Positions 1-7,516 of a stretch of 9,655 nucleotides of DNA are shown one piece after another. Positions within the stretch are counted from its first letter, which is position 1. Each line of letters starts with the position of its first letter. Source of the DNA: SZUA-430 sp036840015 (lineage in GTDB: Bacteria; Pseudomonadota; Alphaproteobacteria; Micropepsales; Micropepsaceae); assembly GCA_036840015.1 (NCBI GenBank), contig DAISVV010000125.1, forward strand, positions 1 through 9,655. The letters run 5' to 3'. Position numbers and translations under genes: made by a program. Below the pieces are notes generated by a model. It was not told the DNA's origin and searched no databases. It saw nothing but the letters and a program-made list of their open reading frames with translations.

Positions 1-100
<100 letters not shown>

Positions 101-162
101 AAAGCACTCACAGCCTCCGCCGTTCAGGCGCTGGGGGAAACCATCAACTGGAACATCACACC

Positions 163-534
163 ATGACCACCCGATACACCAAAGACCATGAATGGATCCG
201 CGTCGACGGCAACACCGCCACCGTCGGCATCACGCCCTACGCCGCCGAGCAGCTCGGCGATGTCGTCTTCGTCGAGCTGCCCTCGATCGGCAAGAAGGTG
301 TCGAAGGGCGGTGAGGCCGCTGTCGTCGAGAGCGTGAAGGCCGCCTCCGAGGTCTACGCGCCAGTGTCCGGCGAGGTCGTCGAGGTCAACAGTGCGCTTG
401 AGGGCGAGCCCGCCAAGGTGAACGCCGATCCGGCAGGCAATGGCTGGTTCCTGAAGCTCAAGCTGACCAACGAGGCCGAACTCGGCGAGCTGATGACCGA
501 AACACAGTACAACGAATACCTGAAGGGGCTCTGA
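163..534 (+). CDS. gcvH: Glycine cleavage system H protein (lipoyl carrier)
   Basis: This 123-residue protein is the mobile lipoyl carrier of the cytoplasmic glycine cleavage complex. It accepts the aminomethyl group from P-protein, presents it to T-protein, and is reoxidised by L-protein. The N-terminus (RYTKDHEWIRV) and the segment VGITPYAAEQLGDVVFVELP are typical of the family. The lipoyl-attachment lysine is Lys59 within ESVKAASEVYAPVSGEVVEVN, and the tail ends near YNEYLKGL. Length is close to the usual 120-130 residues, so it looks complete. The ATG at 163 gives the canonical N-terminus. Only a weak purine stretch (TGGA, 149-152) lies upstream, so translation may rely partly on coupling to an upstream gcvT, which is not visible. 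Its stop overlaps the gcvPA start by one base. Confidence 0.97.
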   Translation: MTTRYTKDHEWIRVDGNTATVGITPYAAEQLGDVVFVELPSIGKKVSKGGEAAVVESVKAASEVYAPVSGEVVEVNSALEGEPAKVNADPAGNGWFLKLKLTNEAELGELMTETQYNEYLKGL

Positions 535-1853
535 TGCGTTATCTTCCGCTGACCGAAGCCGACCGCCGGCAGATGCTGGGCGTCATCGGCGAGAAATCCG
601 TTGACGACCTGTTCCGCGACGTGCCTGCCGGCGCCCGGCTGACGACATTGGTCGATCTTCCGATGCACACCGGCGAGCTTGAGGTCGAGCGGCACATGGG
701 TCGGCTAGCCGCCCGCAACGTGAGCGCAGGCTCGGTGCCCTTCTTCTGCGGCGCAGGCGCCTATCGCCATCACGTCCCCGCATCGGTCGACCACCTGATC
801 CAGCGCTCCGAATACCTGACGAGCTATACCCCCTACCAGCCGGAAATCGCGCAGGGCACGCTCCAGTACCTGTTCGAGTTCCAGACCCAGGTCTGCATGC
901 TGACCGGCATGGAAGTGGCCAATGCCTCGATGTACGACGGATCCACCGGAACGGCCGAGGCGGTGCTCATGGCCGCCCGCGTCACGGGCAGGAAGCGCGT
1001 GGTGCTGTCGCCGGCGCTGCATCCGCAATATGCCGAGACCGTGCGCACCACCTGCGAGATGGCCGACATCGATGTCGTGGACGGCGACGGCACCGCCCTC
1101 GACGATCGCACGGCCTGCTTCGTCATCCAGAACCCGGATTTCTATGGCAGCATCCGTGACATCACGCCGTTCGCCGAGGCCGCCCACGCCAAGGGCGCAC
1201 TCCTGATTGCGGTCGTGACCGAAATCGTCTCGCTCGGCGCCATCACGCCGCCCGGCGAGATGGGCGCCGACATCGTCGTCGGCGAAGGACAGTCGATCGG
1301 CAACGCGCTGAATTTCGGCGGTCCCTATCTCGGGATCTTCGCCACGCGCCAGAAGTTCCTGCGCCAGATGCCGGGCCGCCTGGCCGGCGAGACGGTCGAC
1401 GCAGAGGGCCGCCGCGGCTTCGTGCTGACGCTTTCCACGCGCGAGCAGCATATTCGCCGCGAAAAGGCGACGTCGAACATCTGCACCAACTCCGGCCTCT
1501 GCGTGCTGGCCTTCACGATCCACCTGTCGCTGCTGGGCGAAGACGGCTTCCGAAGGCTCGCCGCGCTGAACCATGACCGCGCGGTGATGGCTGCCGACCG
1601 TCTCTCGAAGATCAAGGGCGTCGAACTGGTCACCCCGACCTTCTTCAACGAGTTCACGCTGAAACTGTCGAAGCCGGCTGCCGCCGTCGTCGAGACGCTG
1701 GCGGGCCAGGGCATCATCGCCGGCGTTCCCGTCTCGCGCCTGAAGCCGAACGACGCGGCATCCGCCAATCTCCTCCTCGTCGCCGTGACGGAAACGGTGA
1801 CACCCTCCGACATCGACGCGCTCGCGGGCGCGCTCGCAAAGGTGCTGTCATGA
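534..1853 (+). CDS. gcvPA: Glycine dehydrogenase (decarboxylating) subunit 1
   Basis: This 439-residue protein is the N-terminal half of P-protein, encoded separately as the alpha subunit of the two-subunit enzyme. With GcvPB it decarboxylates glycine and transfers the aminomethyl group to lipoyl-GcvH. It has the fold of a PLP-dependent type I enzyme but lacks the PLP lysine, as expected for this subunit. Family stretches visible are YQPEIAQGTLQYLFEFQT (101-118), ASMYDGSTGTAEA (131-143), GEGQSIGNALNFGGPYLG (about 250-267) and REQHIRREKATSNICTN (303-319). Length is close to the roughly 440-450 residues usual for GcvPA. The start ATG shares its A with the gcvH stop (TGATG), and AAGGGG at 523-528 is a good ribosome site 5 nt upstream. 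Its own stop overlaps gcvPB by 4 nt, so the two halves are translationally coupled. Confidence 0.97.
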   Translation: MRYLPLTEADRRQMLGVIGEKSVDDLFRDVPAGARLTTLVDLPMHTGELEVERHMGRLAARNVSAGSVPFFCGAGAYRHHVPASVDHLIQRSEYLTSYTPYQPEIAQGTLQYLFEFQTQVCMLTGMEVANASMYDGSTGTAEAVLMAARVTGRKRVVLSPALHPQYAETVRTTCEMADIDVVDGDGTALDDRTACFVIQNPDFYGSIRDITPFAEAAHAKGALLIAVVTEIVSLGAITPPGEMGADIVVGEGQSIGNALNFGGPYLGIFATRQKFLRQMPGRLAGETVDAEGRRGFVLTLSTREQHIRREKATSNICTNSGLCVLAFTIHLSLLGEDGFRRLAALNHDRAVMAADRLSKIKGVELVTPTFFNEFTLKLSKPAAAVVETLAGQGIIAGVPVSRLKPNDAASANLLLVAVTETVTPSDIDALAGALAKVLS

Positions 1854-3424
1854 TGAACAAGCAGGGACGGCCGACCACGGCCACCGGCGGTGACACCGCA
1901 GGCCTCACGACCATCTCGGGCCACAGCGGCCTCGACCACGAGGAAAAGCTGATCTTCGAACTTGGCCGCACCGGCAAGTGCGGCGTCGACCTCCCCGAAC
2001 CCGAACTCAAGCACGATCGCCTCGGTGGCCTGCGCCGTCGTGGCACGATCGGCCTGCCGGGTCTGTCGGAACCCGAGGTCGTGCGCCATTTCGTGCGCCT
2101 CAGCCGCAAGAACTACGCGATCGACAGCGGTTTCTATCCGCTGGGCTCGTGCACGATGAAGCACAACCCGCGCCTGAACGAGAAGATGGCCCGGCTACCG
2201 GGCTTCGCCGACATCCCTCCGCTGCAGCCGGTCTCGACGGTCCAGGGCGCACTCGCCCTCATCGACCAGCTCGCGCACTGGCTGAAGCTGCTCACCAACA
2301 TGCCGGCCGTGGCGATGAGCCCGAAAGCCGGCGCGCATGGCGAGCTGTGCGGCCTGATGGCGATCAAGGCGGCTCACGAAGCGCGCGGCGACAAGCGCAA
2401 TGTGGTGCTTGTCCCTGAGTCCGCGCACGGCACCAACCCCGCGACCGCTGCCCTCGTCGGCTACACCGGCGAGGAAGTCCCGGCGAACGAACGCGGCCGC
2501 GTGGATCTCGAGGCCCTCAAGGCAAAGCTCGGACCCCACGTCGCGGCGATCATGCTGACGAACCCGAACACCTGCGGCCTCTTCGAGAACGACATGATCG
2601 AGATCTCGAAGGCGGTCCATGAGGCGGGCGCCTATTTCTATTGCGATGGCGCCAACTTCAACGCCATCGTCGGCCGCGTGCGTCCGGGTGACCTCGGCAT
2701 CGATGCGATGCACATCAACCTGCACAAGACCTTCTCCACGCCCCATGGCGGCGGTGGCCCGGGTTCCGGCCCGGTCGTCCTGTCGGCGGCCCTCGCGCCC
2801 TTCGCCCCGCTGCCGCTCGTGGTTCACGGCAAGGACGGGTTCCAGCTCGTCGAGGATCCCGCCACGGCGAAGGCCCATGAGGCCCAGCCCTATGGCCGCA
2901 TGAGCGCCTTCCACGGCCAGATGGGCATGTTCACGCGCGCCATGGCCTATATGCTCAGCCATGGTGCCGACGGCCTGCACACGGCAGCCGGCGACGCGGT
3001 GCTGAACGCAAACTACGTGCTGGCATCCCTGAAGGACGTGATGTCAGCGCCCTTCGGCGCGACGGGCCCCTGCATGCACGAGGCGCTGTTCGATGACAGC
3101 TTCCTCAAGGACACGGGCGTGACCACGCTCGACATCGCCAAGGCGATGATCGACGAGGGCTATCATCCGATGACGATGTATTTCCCGCTGGTCGTCCATG
3201 GCGCCATGCTGATCGAACCCACCGAGACCGAGTCCAAATTCGCGCTCGACGAGTTCATCCGCGTGATGAAGGGACTCGCGATGGCAGCGAAGTCGGGCGA
3301 CAAGGCCCGCTTCGAGGGCGCGCCGCACCTCGCCCCGCGCCGGCGCCTCGACGAGACTGCTGCCGCCCGCAAGCCAGTCCTGCGCTGGGTGCCACCCGCG
3401 CCGAAGGCCGCAGCCGCGGAGTAG
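1850..3424 (+). CDS. gcvPB: Glycine dehydrogenase (decarboxylating) subunit 2
   Basis: This 524-residue protein is the C-terminal, PLP-binding half of P-protein and completes the active site with GcvPA. The PLP lysine is Lys293 in HINLHKTFSTPHG, followed by the glycine-rich GGGGPGSGPV loop. Other family stretches are FYPLGSCTMKHNPRLNEKMA (about 95-114), AVAMSPKAGAHGELCG (about 153-168), PESAHGTNPATA (189-200) and NPNTCGLFE (238-246). The C-terminal region APRRRLDETAAARKPVLRW is followed by a short Pro/Ala-rich tail. The start is ATG at 1850 in an ATGA overlap with the gcvPA stop. A second in-frame ATG directly follows at 1853, so either could be used. AAGG at 1839-1842 gives a ribosome site 7 nt before 1850. 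It is the last gene of the gcv operon, judging by the hairpin after its stop. Confidence 0.97.
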   Translation: MMNKQGRPTTATGGDTAGLTTISGHSGLDHEEKLIFELGRTGKCGVDLPEPELKHDRLGGLRRRGTIGLPGLSEPEVVRHFVRLSRKNYAIDSGFYPLGSCTMKHNPRLNEKMARLPGFADIPPLQPVSTVQGALALIDQLAHWLKLLTNMPAVAMSPKAGAHGELCGLMAIKAAHEARGDKRNVVLVPESAHGTNPATAALVGYTGEEVPANERGRVDLEALKAKLGPHVAAIMLTNPNTCGLFENDMIEISKAVHEAGAYFYCDGANFNAIVGRVRPGDLGIDAMHINLHKTFSTPHGGGGPGSGPVVLSAALAPFAPLPLVVHGKDGFQLVEDPATAKAHEAQPYGRMSAFHGQMGMFTRAMAYMLSHGADGLHTAAGDAVLNANYVLASLKDVMSAPFGATGPCMHEALFDDSFLKDTGVTTLDIAKAMIDEGYHPMTMYFPLVVHGAMLIEPTETESKFALDEFIRVMKGLAMAAKSGDKARFEGAPHLAPRRRLDETAAARKPVLRWVPPAPKAAAAE

Positions 3425-3441
3425 GCTGACAGCAAGTCCAC

Positions 3442-3469
3442 CCCCACCCTTGCGATCGCGAGGGTGGGG
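3442..3469 (+). terminator. Probable intrinsic terminator of the gcv operon
   Basis: CCCCACCCT (3442-3450) pairs perfectly with AGGGTGGGG (3461-3469), giving a strong 9-bp GC-rich stem that can be extended by a T-G pair. The loop region is the self-palindromic octamer GCGATCGC (3452-3459). The following bases, CCTCTTTGCC, hold only a short T run, so termination may be imperfect or Rho-assisted. It lies 18 nt after the gcvPB stop, where an operon end is expected. The stem is nearly symmetrical, but the gene on the other side also reads rightward, so a bidirectional role is not implied. Confidence 0.7.
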
Positions 3470-3529
3470 CCTCTTTGCCGGCCCGGCGTACAGTTGCAGA
3501 CCCAACCGCCCCATGGAAGCCGAAGTCCA

Positions 3530-4186
3530 ATGTTCACCCGCCTGCTGATTGCCTTCGCGCTCCTCGTTGTTCCGGCAACCGCGTCACCGGTAGACCGGCT
3601 TCAGCCCAGGGATGAGGCCGCACAGGATCCGTCATTCGTGGCCTTCCGCACCAGGCTGCAAGGCATCATCGAGAACAGGGATGTGAAGGGCCTGACGGGT
3701 TGCCTCGCGGACGACGTCCTCAACAATTACGGAGGCGGCAAGGGGGTCGGGGCGTTCAACAGTGCCTGGAAGCTGGACGACGAGCAGAGCGCCGTCTGGC
3801 CGGTCCTTGCTGGCGTTCTCAGGCTCGGCGGCCAATTCGGGGGCACGAAGGTCTTCACGGCGCCCTATGTCTACGCGGCCTGGCCAAAGGATTACGGCAG
3901 GCTCGATTTCGTGGCCGTCACCAGCGATGACGCCGTGATCCGCACGGCGCCGGACGCGGGGGCGGCTGTGGTCCGCAAGCTCGACCACGACCTGCTCGAG
4001 GTCATCCAGTCGGCATCCATGCCCCAGCACGAGGCAGGCCCCGACGACTGGGTCGAGGTGAAGGATCGCAAGGGCAACCGTGGCTTCATTCTCGTCAGGG
4101 ACGTGCGCAGCCCCCTCGACTTCCGCGTCACCTTCGAGAAGCGCAACGGCAAATGGGTGATCGCATCGTTTGTTTCGGGCGAGTAG
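3530..4186 (+). CDS. Secreted or periplasmic SH3-like domain protein, function unknown
   Basis: This 218-residue protein is not one I can name. The first 20 residues look like a Sec signal peptide: Arg4, a hydrophobic core LLIAFALLVV, then PATAS, with likely cleavage after Ala18. Residues about 33-115 hold an uncharacterised alpha/beta-looking region (FVAFRTRLQGIIENRDVKGL, then GGGKGVGAFNSAW). Residues about 125-192 resemble a bacterial SH3 (SH3b) domain: FVAVTSDDAVIRTAPDAGAAVVRKL, then DDWVEVKDRKGNRGFILVRDV. A short C-terminal strand segment (DFRVTFEKRNGKWVIASFV) ends the protein. The ATG at 3530 gives the signal peptide directly and has GGAAG (3515-3519) and GAAG (3522-3525) upstream. A longer in-frame reading from 3464 would bury the signal peptide behind 22 unconvincing residues and overlap the terminator. 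It appears to be a single-gene unit after gcv. A cell-envelope or peptidoglycan-binding role is only inferred from the SH3b-like part. Confidence 0.85.
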   Translation: MFTRLLIAFALLVVPATASPVDRLQPRDEAAQDPSFVAFRTRLQGIIENRDVKGLTGCLADDVLNNYGGGKGVGAFNSAWKLDDEQSAVWPVLAGVLRLGGQFGGTKVFTAPYVYAAWPKDYGRLDFVAVTSDDAVIRTAPDAGAAVVRKLDHDLLEVIQSASMPQHEAGPDDWVEVKDRKGNRGFILVRDVRSPLDFRVTFEKRNGKWVIASFVSGE

Positions 4187-4199
4187 GGCACCTGTGCCC
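4186..4199 (+). other. Small hairpin at the stop of the SH3-like protein gene
   Basis: GGGCA (4186-4190) pairs with TGCCC (4195-4199) around the tetraloop CCTG, starting on the last base of the stop codon. The stem is only 5 bp and no T tract follows, so it is at best a weak 3' end structure. The rest of the short gap to the next gene (4200-4246) shows no promoter or strong ribosome site that I can defend. Confidence 0.3.
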
Positions 4200-4246
4200 G
4201 CCTGACAGTCTTCGAACCCGACACCTCGCACCCAGTGGTATCGCGC

Positions 4247-5221
4247 ATGCGCCTGATCGAAGCCGAAAATCTCGACAGCATCGACTCCTACCGGATGGTG
4301 GAGCGTGAGGTGCCCATGCCCGGCAAGGGCCAGGCGCTCATCCGTGTGAAGGCCTGCGGTGTCGGCTATGTCGATGCGCTCGTGGCGCTGGGCAAGTACC
4401 AGGTCAAGCCGCCACTGCCTCACACGCCCGGCATGGAGATCGCGGGCGTCATCGAAGCCCTTGGCGAGGATACCGGCGCGCTGAAAGTGGGTCAGCGCGT
4501 GCTGGCCCAGGCCCCGGGTGGGTTTGCCGAAGCGGTGATGGTGGCACCCGCGCTCATCGTGCCGATCCCGGACCGGATGTCCTTTGCGCAGGCCGCGGCC
4601 TTCCGCGTGAACTACCTGACGGCGCTGCATGGCCTGCAGGATCGTGCCCGCCTCGCATCGGGAGAGACGCTGCTGGTGACAGGTGCGGCCGGTGGCGTAG
4701 GCCTTGCCGCCGTGCAGCTCGGTGCCCTGATGGGGGCGCGCGTGATTGCCTGCGCCAGTACCGAGGAAAAGCGCGCCTTCGCCCAAGCGCATGGCGCAAG
4801 CGAAGTCATCGATACCACGCCGGAAGGCTGGCGCGACCGCCTGAAGGCCCTGACCGGCGGCAAGGGTCCCAACGTGATCTTTGATCCCGTCTGCGGGCCG
4901 CTGTTCGAGCCGGCTTTCCGTTCCATCGCCTGGGGCGGCCGCCACCTTGTGGTGGGCTTCGCGGGCGGACCGCTCCCGGCGCTGCCGGCCAATCTCACGT
5001 TGATGAAGGGCGCAGGCCTGCTCGGCGTGGATGTCCGCCAGTTCATGATGTTCGAATGGCAGCGCGCCGCGGCGCATGTGGCAACGCTGCTTTCCTGGGT
5101 CGAGGAGGGGCGCCTCGTTCCGGTGCCGGGCAGGGTGTTCCCCTTCAATGCCTATCGTGACGCCCTCAGTTTTGCGTTGAGCGGCAAGGGCATGGGCAAG
5201 ACGATCCTCGAGATAGGGTAG
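4247..5221 (+). CDS. NADPH:quinone oxidoreductase family protein (MDR superfamily)
   Basis: With the ATG at 4247 this is a 324-residue, presumably cytoplasmic, zinc-independent medium-chain dehydrogenase/reductase. It has an N-terminal GroES-like substrate domain, including VKACGVGYVDALVALGKYQVKPPLPHTPGMEIAGVIEALG, and a Rossmann domain with the dinucleotide motif GAAGGVGLAAVQL (from about 146). Further family signs are ALTGGKGPNVIFDPVCG, SIAWGGRHLVVGFAGG and the C-terminal GKGMGKTILEIG. It lacks the cysteine/histidine set of zinc alcohol dehydrogenases. It probably reduces quinones or other enones with NADPH, but the substrate cannot be read from sequence. An in-frame GTG at 4235 would add four residues. 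I prefer the ATG because it matches the usual N-terminus, though neither start has a clear ribosome site. It ends 103 nt before the enoyl-CoA hydratase/dehydrogenase gene, so shared transcription is possible but not shown. Confidence 0.92.
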   Translation: MRLIEAENLDSIDSYRMVEREVPMPGKGQALIRVKACGVGYVDALVALGKYQVKPPLPHTPGMEIAGVIEALGEDTGALKVGQRVLAQAPGGFAEAVMVAPALIVPIPDRMSFAQAAAFRVNYLTALHGLQDRARLASGETLLVTGAAGGVGLAAVQLGALMGARVIACASTEEKRAFAQAHGASEVIDTTPEGWRDRLKALTGGKGPNVIFDPVCGPLFEPAFRSIAWGGRHLVVGFAGGPLPALPANLTLMKGAGLLGVDVRQFMMFEWQRAAAHVATLLSWVEEGRLVPVPGRVFPFNAYRDALSFALSGKGMGKTILEIG

Positions 5222-5324
5222 GGCTCCGGGTTGCAAGCGGGGGCTGGCCGCGGCGCATCCCTCATTGCGTTTCCCGGGAGGGGTGCTTAGCCTTGCGCCG
5301 ACCAACATCAACGGGGCTTACCTC

Positions 5325-7406
5325 ATGGCTGCTATCAACGAAGTCACCGACCTTGCGCTTGAGGGCGACATCGCTGTCCTCACCCTGAATTCCCCGCCCG
5401 TGAACGCCCTGTCGGCGCCTGTGCGCGACGGCATCTTCAAGGGCATGGGCGAGGCCTCTGCCAACCCGGCCGTCCGGGCCATCGTGCTCATCTGCCAGGG
5501 CCAGACCTTCATCGCGGGCGCGGACATCAGCGAGTTCGGCAAGCCGCCCAAGGGCGCCAGCCTCTTCGATGCACAGGCGGCGATCGAGAACGCCCGCGTG
5601 CCGGTGATCGCGGCAATTCATGGCACGGCGCTGGGCGGCGGGCTCGAAGTCGCGCTGACTTGTCACTACCGCGTGGCGGTCCCCTCAGCCAAGTGCGGCC
5701 TGCCGGAAGTGAAGCTCGGCCTCCTGCCGGGCGCCGGCGGCACGCAGCGCCTGCCGCGCATTGTAGGCGCCGAGCGCGCGCTCGAGATGGTCACCTCCGG
5801 CGAACACGTGGGCGCGAAGGCCTCTGCCGCCATGGGGCTCGTCGACGAGCTGGTGGAGGAAGGCAAGTTGCGCGAGGGTGCGCTCGCCTTCGCCCGCAAG
5901 GTGATTGACGAGAAGCGGCCGCTGAAACGGGTACGCGACCTGAACGACAAGATGGAAGCCGCGCGCGGCAAGCCCGAGATCTTTGCCGCCTTCCGCAAGG
6001 CCAACGCCCGGAAGTTCCGCGGCTTCGAAGCCCCCGAGGCCAACATCAAGTGCGTCGAGGCGGCCGTGAACCTGCCCTTCGAGGAGGGCCTCAAGGAAGA
6101 GCGCCGCCTGTTCATGGGCCTCATGACGGGCAACCAGTCGGCCGCCCAGCGCTACGTGTTCTTTGCCGAGCGCGCTGTCTGGAAGGTTCCGGATGTGCCC
6201 GCCGAAACGAAGACGATCCCCGTGCAGAAGGTCGGCGTCATCGGCGCAGGCACCATGGGCGGCGGCATCGCGATGAACTTCCTGAACGCAGGGATCCCGG
6301 TCACGATCGTCGAGCAGAAGCAGGAAGCGCTCGACCGCGGGCTGGCCGTCATCCGCAAGAACTACGAGACGACCGCCAAGCGCGGCCGCCTGACCATGGA
6401 AGACGTGGAAAAGCGCATGGCCATGCTGACGGGCTCGCTCTCGCTCGACGACCTCGCAGACCGTGATCTCGTCGTCGAGGCCGTCTTCGAGGACATGGGC
6501 ATCAAGAAGGACGTGTTCGGCAAGCTCGACCGCATTGTCAAGCAAGGCGCGATCCTCGCCACCAACACGTCCTACCTGAACGTGGACGAGATCGCCTCAG
6601 CCACGAAACGCCCCGAGAGCGTGATCGGCTGGCACTTCTTCTCGCCGGCCAACGTCATGCGGCTGCTGGAACTGGTGCGTGGCGACAAGACCTCGAAGGA
6701 GGTCATTGCCACCTCGCTGCAGATGGCCCGCAAGATCGGCAAGATCGCAGCCCTCGTCGGCGTCTGCCCGGGCTTTGTCGGCAACCGCATGCTGGCCCAG
6801 CGCCAGCGCGAGGCGCAGAAACTGATCCTCGAGGGTGCGATGCCCTGGGACATCGACCGCGTCCTCTATGACTTCGGCTTCCCGATGGGCCCCTTCGCCA
6901 TGTCGGATCTCGCCGGTCTCGACATTGGCTGGTTCAAGGAGAAGTCAACAAGCTCGACCATTCGCGAGATCCTTTGCGAGATGGACCGTCGTGGCCAGAA
7001 GACGGGCGCAGGCTTCTACGACTACGACGCCGAGCGCAATGCAAAGCCGTCGCCGGTCGTCGAAAAGATCATCCGCGACTTCGCGGCGAAGAAGGGGATC
7101 AATCAGCGCACCATCTCCGACCAGGAGATCATCGCGCGCTGCGTCTATCCGATGATCAACGAAGGCGCCAAGATCCTCGAGGAAGGAAAGGCCATCCGCG
7201 CCTCCGACATCGATATCGTCTGGATCAACGGCTATGGCTGGCCCGTCTATCGCGGCGGCCCGATGTTCTACGGCGACACGATCGGCCTCGACAAGGTGCT
7301 GGCGAAGATGAAGGAATTCGAGGGCCAGATGGGCGCCGAATTCACGCCCTCGAAGCTGCTCGAGAAAATGGTCGCCGAAGGCAAGCGCTTTCAGGACCTG
7401 AAGTGA
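5325..7406 (+). CDS. Bifunctional enoyl-CoA hydratase / 3-hydroxyacyl-CoA dehydrogenase
   Basis: This 693-residue multifunctional beta-oxidation enzyme hydrates trans-2-enoyl-CoA and then oxidises the 3-hydroxyacyl-CoA with NAD+. The order is a crotonase domain (about 1-190), a linker (to about 298), an NAD-binding domain (about 300-478) and two C-terminal dehydrogenase domains (about 480-570 and 600-690). The hydratase glutamates are Glu108 (GGGLE) and Glu128 (LPEV), 20 apart as in the family. The NAD motif is GAGTMG (307-312). The dehydrogenase set Ser416 (NTSYL), His437 (HFFSP), Glu449 and Asn487 (GFVGNR) has exactly the spacing of the mammalian short-chain enzyme. Both activities should therefore be intact. 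It belongs to the FadB/FadJ/FadN-like group, and I do not assign one symbol. The ATG at 5325 fits the crotonase N-terminus and has GGGG 8 nt upstream. An upstream in-frame TTG at 5265 adds 20 residues without family likeness. A thiolase gene follows. Confidence 0.95.
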   Translation: MAAINEVTDLALEGDIAVLTLNSPPVNALSAPVRDGIFKGMGEASANPAVRAIVLICQGQTFIAGADISEFGKPPKGASLFDAQAAIENARVPVIAAIHGTALGGGLEVALTCHYRVAVPSAKCGLPEVKLGLLPGAGGTQRLPRIVGAERALEMVTSGEHVGAKASAAMGLVDELVEEGKLREGALAFARKVIDEKRPLKRVRDLNDKMEAARGKPEIFAAFRKANARKFRGFEAPEANIKCVEAAVNLPFEEGLKEERRLFMGLMTGNQSAAQRYVFFAERAVWKVPDVPAETKTIPVQKVGVIGAGTMGGGIAMNFLNAGIPVTIVEQKQEALDRGLAVIRKNYETTAKRGRLTMEDVEKRMAMLTGSLSLDDLADRDLVVEAVFEDMGIKKDVFGKLDRIVKQGAILATNTSYLNVDEIASATKRPESVIGWHFFSPANVMRLLELVRGDKTSKEVIATSLQMARKIGKIAALVGVCPGFVGNRMLAQRQREAQKLILEGAMPWDIDRVLYDFGFPMGPFAMSDLAGLDIGWFKEKSTSSTIREILCEMDRRGQKTGAGFYDYDAERNAKPSPVVEKIIRDFAAKKGINQRTISDQEIIARCVYPMINEGAKILEEGKAIRASDIDIVWINGYGWPVYRGGPMFYGDTIGLDKVLAKMKEFEGQMGAEFTPSKLLEKMVAEGKRFQDLK

Positions 7407-7415
7407 CCATGTAGT

Positions 7416-7490
7416 GGTCATGGTGCGCGAAGGCGCACCATCCACGCTGGCAGCGAGCGCGTGGGTGGTCTGCCTTCGCAGACCATGACC
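7416..7490. repeat. Cloverleaf-like palindromic element between the beta-oxidation genes
   Basis: The 75-nt element can fold into a fully paired four-way junction. The closing stem GGTCATGG (7416-7423) pairs with CCATGACC (7483-7490). Arm 1 is TGCGC/GCGCA (7424-7428 with 7433-7437, loop GAAG). The central arm is CCATCCACGC/GCGTGGGTGG (7438-7447 with 7459-7468, one T-G pair, 11-nt loop). Arm 3 is TCTGC/GCAGA (7469-7473 with 7478-7482, loop CTTC). No base is left unpaired at the junction. It can refold into longer hairpins: arm 1 extends to 9 bp (7420-7428 with 7433-7441) and arm 3 to 8 bp (7466-7473 with 7478-7485). It is not a tRNA, since it lacks the conserved T-loop and a CCA-type acceptor layout. 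Most likely it is a dispersed palindromic repeat. An RNA-stabilising or attenuating 3' structure is also possible. TTTT at 7496-7499 lies just downstream. Confidence 0.75.
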
Positions 7491-7510
7491 CCCAGTTTTC
7501 AGCAATGTAA

Positions 7511-7516
7511 AGAGGA
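7511..7516 (+). promoter_or_regulatory. Ribosome binding site of the thiolase gene
   Basis: AGAGGA lies 9 nt before the ATG at 7526, within an A-rich leader (7504-7525) that stands out from the GC-rich surroundings. It is the most canonical ribosome site in the window. It implies that the thiolase is translated independently rather than by coupling to the upstream gene. Confidence 0.75.

Noticed and set aside
705..2980. Long minus-strand open frames (705-1574, 1325-2164, 2195-2980) opposite gcvPA and gcvPB
   Set aside because: They are shadows of the confidently identified gcv genes: low-complexity Arg/Ala-rich translations, no family likeness and no supporting ribosome sites.
3464..3529. 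Earlier start at 3464 for the SH3-like protein
   Set aside because: It begins inside the gcv terminator hairpin and would hide the signal peptide behind 22 residues.
5265..5293. Possible sigma-70 promoter (TTGCGT at 5265, TTAGCC near 5287) before the hydratase/dehydrogenase gene
   Set aside because: The -10 match is poor and similar chance matches are easy to find, so it is not defensible without transcript data.
3632..5311. A 559-codon open frame on the minus strand covering the SH3-like and oxidoreductase genes
   Set aside because: It lies opposite two recognisable + strand genes. Its translation is rich in Arg, His, Ala and Gly without any recognisable motif, and long antisense frames are expected in GC-rich DNA.
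5265..5324. TTG start at 5265 for the hydratase/dehydrogenase
   Set aside because: The 20 added residues do not resemble the family and have no good ribosome site; the ATG at 5325 gives the normal crotonase N-terminus.
7404..7490. tRNA gene suggested by the cloverleaf shape
   Set aside because: There is no T-loop GTTCGAATC-like sequence, the closing stem is 8 bp rather than 7, the central arm is 10 bp with an 11-nt loop, and no acceptor end follows.
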